Shown one piece after another: positions 61,501-64,000 of a stretch of 64,000 nucleotides of DNA. The stretch is from Theobroma cacao (taxonomy: Eukaryota > Streptophyta > Magnoliopsida > Malvales > Malvaceae). A model generated the notes under the pieces. The model was not told the origin of the DNA. It made no database searches and saw only the letters and a program-made list of their open reading frames with translations. The translations under genes were made by a program, and so were the position numbers. The DNA is taken from contig NC_030852.1 of assembly GCF_000208745.1 (NCBI RefSeq), positions 2,329,046 to 2,393,045 on the forward strand, written 5' to 3'. How positions within the stretch are numbered: the stretch's first letter is position 1; every line of letters starts with the position of its first letter.

Positions 61501-62604
61501 AGCCTCACTGAGATTACTCGAACTTGAACCAAACACAAAACCTAAGTTTGAAACCATTGCCAAGGCTGAGATTGAGTACATGCCACCTCCAGCCACAGAA
61601 TTGTTATCCTGATCTAGTTCCCTTGAACTTGACATATTTGCAAGAGTCTCCAGGATCAAATCTCCCCCAGGTAATTGATCACAAAGATTAAACATGAGAA
61701 GAGACTCGAACTGAATGGAGTTTGAGGAACTAATTTCCTGAATGGCTTGCGCACGTAAAATTCCAAGTACAGCTTTCGAAAGTGCGTCATCCTTTTCAAT
61801 TCCAGCAATGTTGAACTTATTTATAAATCTATGAACATACAAAATTTCCCGGATTATTGCTAGCCAGTAATCACGCCGAGTGTGCCCTTTAAGCTCAGGA
61901 AACTCTATAACAACTGGTTCTGATCTACAAGAGAAACACCATAAACAGTCAGTAGATAAGTTATATACCCAGACAAGCTTTATGATAAAACCAAAACATT
62001 AAATGAATTTGATGATTAGTTGAACACCAAAATATTACAGATTTCTATTGGCCAGTTACAATAAGAAAATGAAATAAATATGCATCATGCCTTACAAGGA
62101 AATTGATTTGTACAGGACTGCCTTGTCAAAAAGTCGAGTACCCCATGGTCCAGTCAACTCAGGTTTTACAATTTGTTTTAGATCATCTGACAAATCATAT
62201 CTTTTTGGTTTGTCATAAGATACAACAAGAAGGGCTTCAAAGTATAATGCATGATCTGTCAGTATTAATCGACCTGCAGACATGCAAGATCAATCTTAGA
62301 ACAGGCTAAATATTGCACTGTATATTAAGTGACAGCCAACACTATTTACCCAAGAGAGAGAGAGAGAGAGGAAAGGAAAAGTAAGGTTGCATTCATAAAT
62401 TTCATTAACAAAGATATCACATAGCTTATTGCATAAAATGTTTGCTATTCCGTCAACTTACCTGGCCAGGTTGATATTCCAACATGTTCAAGAACCGGTT
62501 GAGTAGTGACTGTCCCATCCACCTCAAGTATCTTTTCTTCTCTTGATGATCGAACAGAAGACAGAAGAGATGATTCTGATTGGCTCTTCATCTTTTTAAT
62601 CACT
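58593..62604 (-). CDS. DUF639 family protein, 3' part (5' exons outside the window)
   Basis: Six exons are recognisable: 62604-62462, 62273-62096, 61924-61345, 60966-60854, 59220-58977 and 58820-58593. Together they encode the last 494 residues in a consistent frame; the first starts with one base of a split codon. Landmarks are EVDGTVTTQPVLEHVGISTW, GRLILTDHALYFEALLVVSY, LTGPWGTRLFDKAVLYKS, FPELKGHTRRDYWLAIIREI and FNLCDQLPGGDLILETLA, all typical of plant DUF639 proteins. The C terminus has three or four hydrophobic segments (SLVFCLLFTFIIFRGWLGY, ALMLLFFAIFMVL, FAVTLLFTALILALM, MVLLIFLETF), so it is a membrane protein; biochemical role unknown. Matches Arabidopsis At3g18350 in type and position (from memory). 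Confidence 0.85.
59415..60099. repeat. Tandem duplication, about 330-345 bp, in a DUF639 intron
   Basis: Copy 1 (59415-59745) and copy 2 (59746-60099) share CAGAGCAT, TTTACTTTTCTTTCACATGA, ACACAACTTGACTTCCAG, GGTGCATTGGAAATAAA and CTGTCCTCAA in the same order, with small indels. Copy 2 has an extra AAGAAGTACACTCCAG. Confidence 0.9.
60299..60556. mobile_element. Foldback MITE in a DUF639 intron
   Basis: The two halves are inverted copies: the left arm (60299-60415) and the right arm (60445-60556) share GTCAAATTCT, TTGGTACCT-AAGTTT, TTCGCAAT-AGGTAC and CTTCTGTCCAT. The ends resemble GGGTTAGTTACACGT. Class not assigned. Confidence 0.75.
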
Positions 62605-64000
62605 CTATAGAGATCAAATTTTAGAATATTATATTCAGTTATGTGAACCTACTAACTAGAGAAGCTGCCACAAATCACTAGGCCTTTGATGTGCTATGAA
62701 ACTTCTATGGATGAATTTAAAAATAAAAACTCAAACAAATGGCATAGTCAACATCAGAATGGAGCAAATGGCCAAGAGATATATAGAAAACTAAGCTTCT
62801 GAACAAAACTTTACATATCATATAATTCATCATGTTAGTGGTGTTACCTCACATACCATTGCCAATTGGTTAGTTAAATGCTTAAGCATGATATTAGAGG
62901 CCAAGTTGTTTGTAGGCCTATTTGTTTCAATTGTTAATAGTGGGATTACATGTGAGAGAGAATGTTAAATGATGCAATCTCACAATAGTTAAATTTGGGT
63001 TTTGTAGTGTTCTTCGATTTAAGTTGTAGCTCTCTTCTTATTGCCAATTGGTACAGTATTGATGCTTTAGACATCATAACAACTATGATCAAGGATTATG
63101 AAGCCCCTCAAATCTTATATATCTGTTTCAATTACATCTAGGGTAAAGTTAAACCAAAATCTCAAGACTGAATGCGTTTTGTTCATCAGATTCCTTCAGT
63201 AAAATAAACATAAGAAATTAACCAGTGATTTATATAGAAAGCACACGGCACACAATCTTGACTTATTGATAAATAAAAACAATTAATAAGTCTGCAGGTA
63301 TAAATTTAGTTCAAGTTATGCATTTCATTAACCAAATTCTGAACTTTTGTACCATGTTTGGAGACATCACAAGAATTTCAGAAGGCTCAGTTCTCTATAT
63401 GATTAAAGTGTTGAAATTTGGGAATGATGCTCATTTGGTATTTGTGAATATATATTCAATATAGAAATGTCAGAGGATACTAAGTTGGAGCAAAGCAGAA
63501 AAGCATGTTCACAGGTAACACACTTTCTCAATAGAAATCAAGAAGACACACAGAATCTATTCTATACCAAGTGTCAGACTAGGTATCATGCACAACTGGA
63601 TTGAAGCATATATATATTATATTAAAAAAATTAGGATAACAGAAAAGTGAAAGATTTAGATTTGGACAAAGAATATACTAACGAATGAGTGGACATCAAT
63701 AACAGCTCAGGGAAGAGTAGTGTGTGCTCTAGAAATTGTGCCAACAACCAAGAGGAGACATGTTCTCTCCCACCAATGATAGGGACCATAACCTTGGAAT
63801 GTGACATGAATCCGAACCCACAGTGTTATTGACTTAGGTTGTAGCTACCAATTAAGTCTATCAATATAAACTGTTTTAACCAAGAATAAACTACCCTGCA
63901 CTTTATAAGTCAAGGATCAACCCAAGGTCCTCTTCTTTATCAAGAATTATTCTCATTACCTTCCCACTAACTCTTAAGTTTTTCTACACCTCTTTCTCTC
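62605..64000 (-). other. Intron or 5' region of the DUF639 gene
   Basis: The codon split at 62604 shows the gene continues to the right. I found no family-like exon between 62605 and 64000, so this is probably a long intron. Confidence 0.5.

Overview
This is nuclear DNA from a flowering plant, most likely a core eudicot (probably a rosid; genus not resolved). The evidence is GT-AG introns, AT-rich intergenic DNA, plant-only gene families (CRM-domain, VQ, DUF639, KIB1-type DUF295) and plant copia, LINE and hAT elements. There are two ambiguous bases (40639 and 44362).

Layout. (1) 1.75-5.1 kb, plus strand: an ESP1-like, CstF64-related mRNA 3'-end-processing gene, seven exons. (2) 6.4-12.7 kb, minus strand and convergent with it: a CFM3-type three-CRM-domain organelle intron-splicing factor, nine exons. 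(3) About 13.2-31.6 kb: a decayed tandem array. Its unit holds a minus-strand coiled-coil gene of unknown function, a conserved anonymous block and a DUF295 gene or remnant. Of four coiled-coil copies (A-D) only D (28311-29729) keeps an open five-exon frame. The one long DUF295 copy has a one-base frameshift; the others are scraps. A LINE and two related non-autonomous hAT elements sit inside the array. (4) 33.0-42.4 kb, minus strand: an SMP plus triple-C2 membrane tether (SYTF/NTMC2T3 type), 14 exons, with a GC-AG first intron. (5) 43-56.6 kb: repeat-rich DNA with an ACGTG-containing minisatellite, a hAT transposase remnant and a complete but coding-defective copia element (47877-53496, target duplication CAATA). 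(6) 56.98-57.69 kb, plus strand: a VQ-motif protein with an overlapping upstream ORF. (7) 58.6 kb to beyond 62.6 kb, minus strand: a DUF639 gene whose 5' exons lie outside the window.

Gene content and order at the right (DUF639, VQ, SYTF) match from memory a run of neighbours in Arabidopsis (At3g18350, At3g18360, At3g18370), so the interval between VQ and SYTF appears to have been expanded by mobile elements.

The most unusual signals are these. The region upstream of the coiled-coil genes is recognisably related to the U3/R part of the copia LTR 16 kb or more away, in the same orientation, so the family may run from a captured LTR promoter. The copia element has no tRNA-Met-like primer site that I can see; instead the sequence two bases after its 5' LTR is complementary over 15 nt to a stretch of its own R/U5. 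ESP1 is followed by a diverged tandem copy of its last exon.
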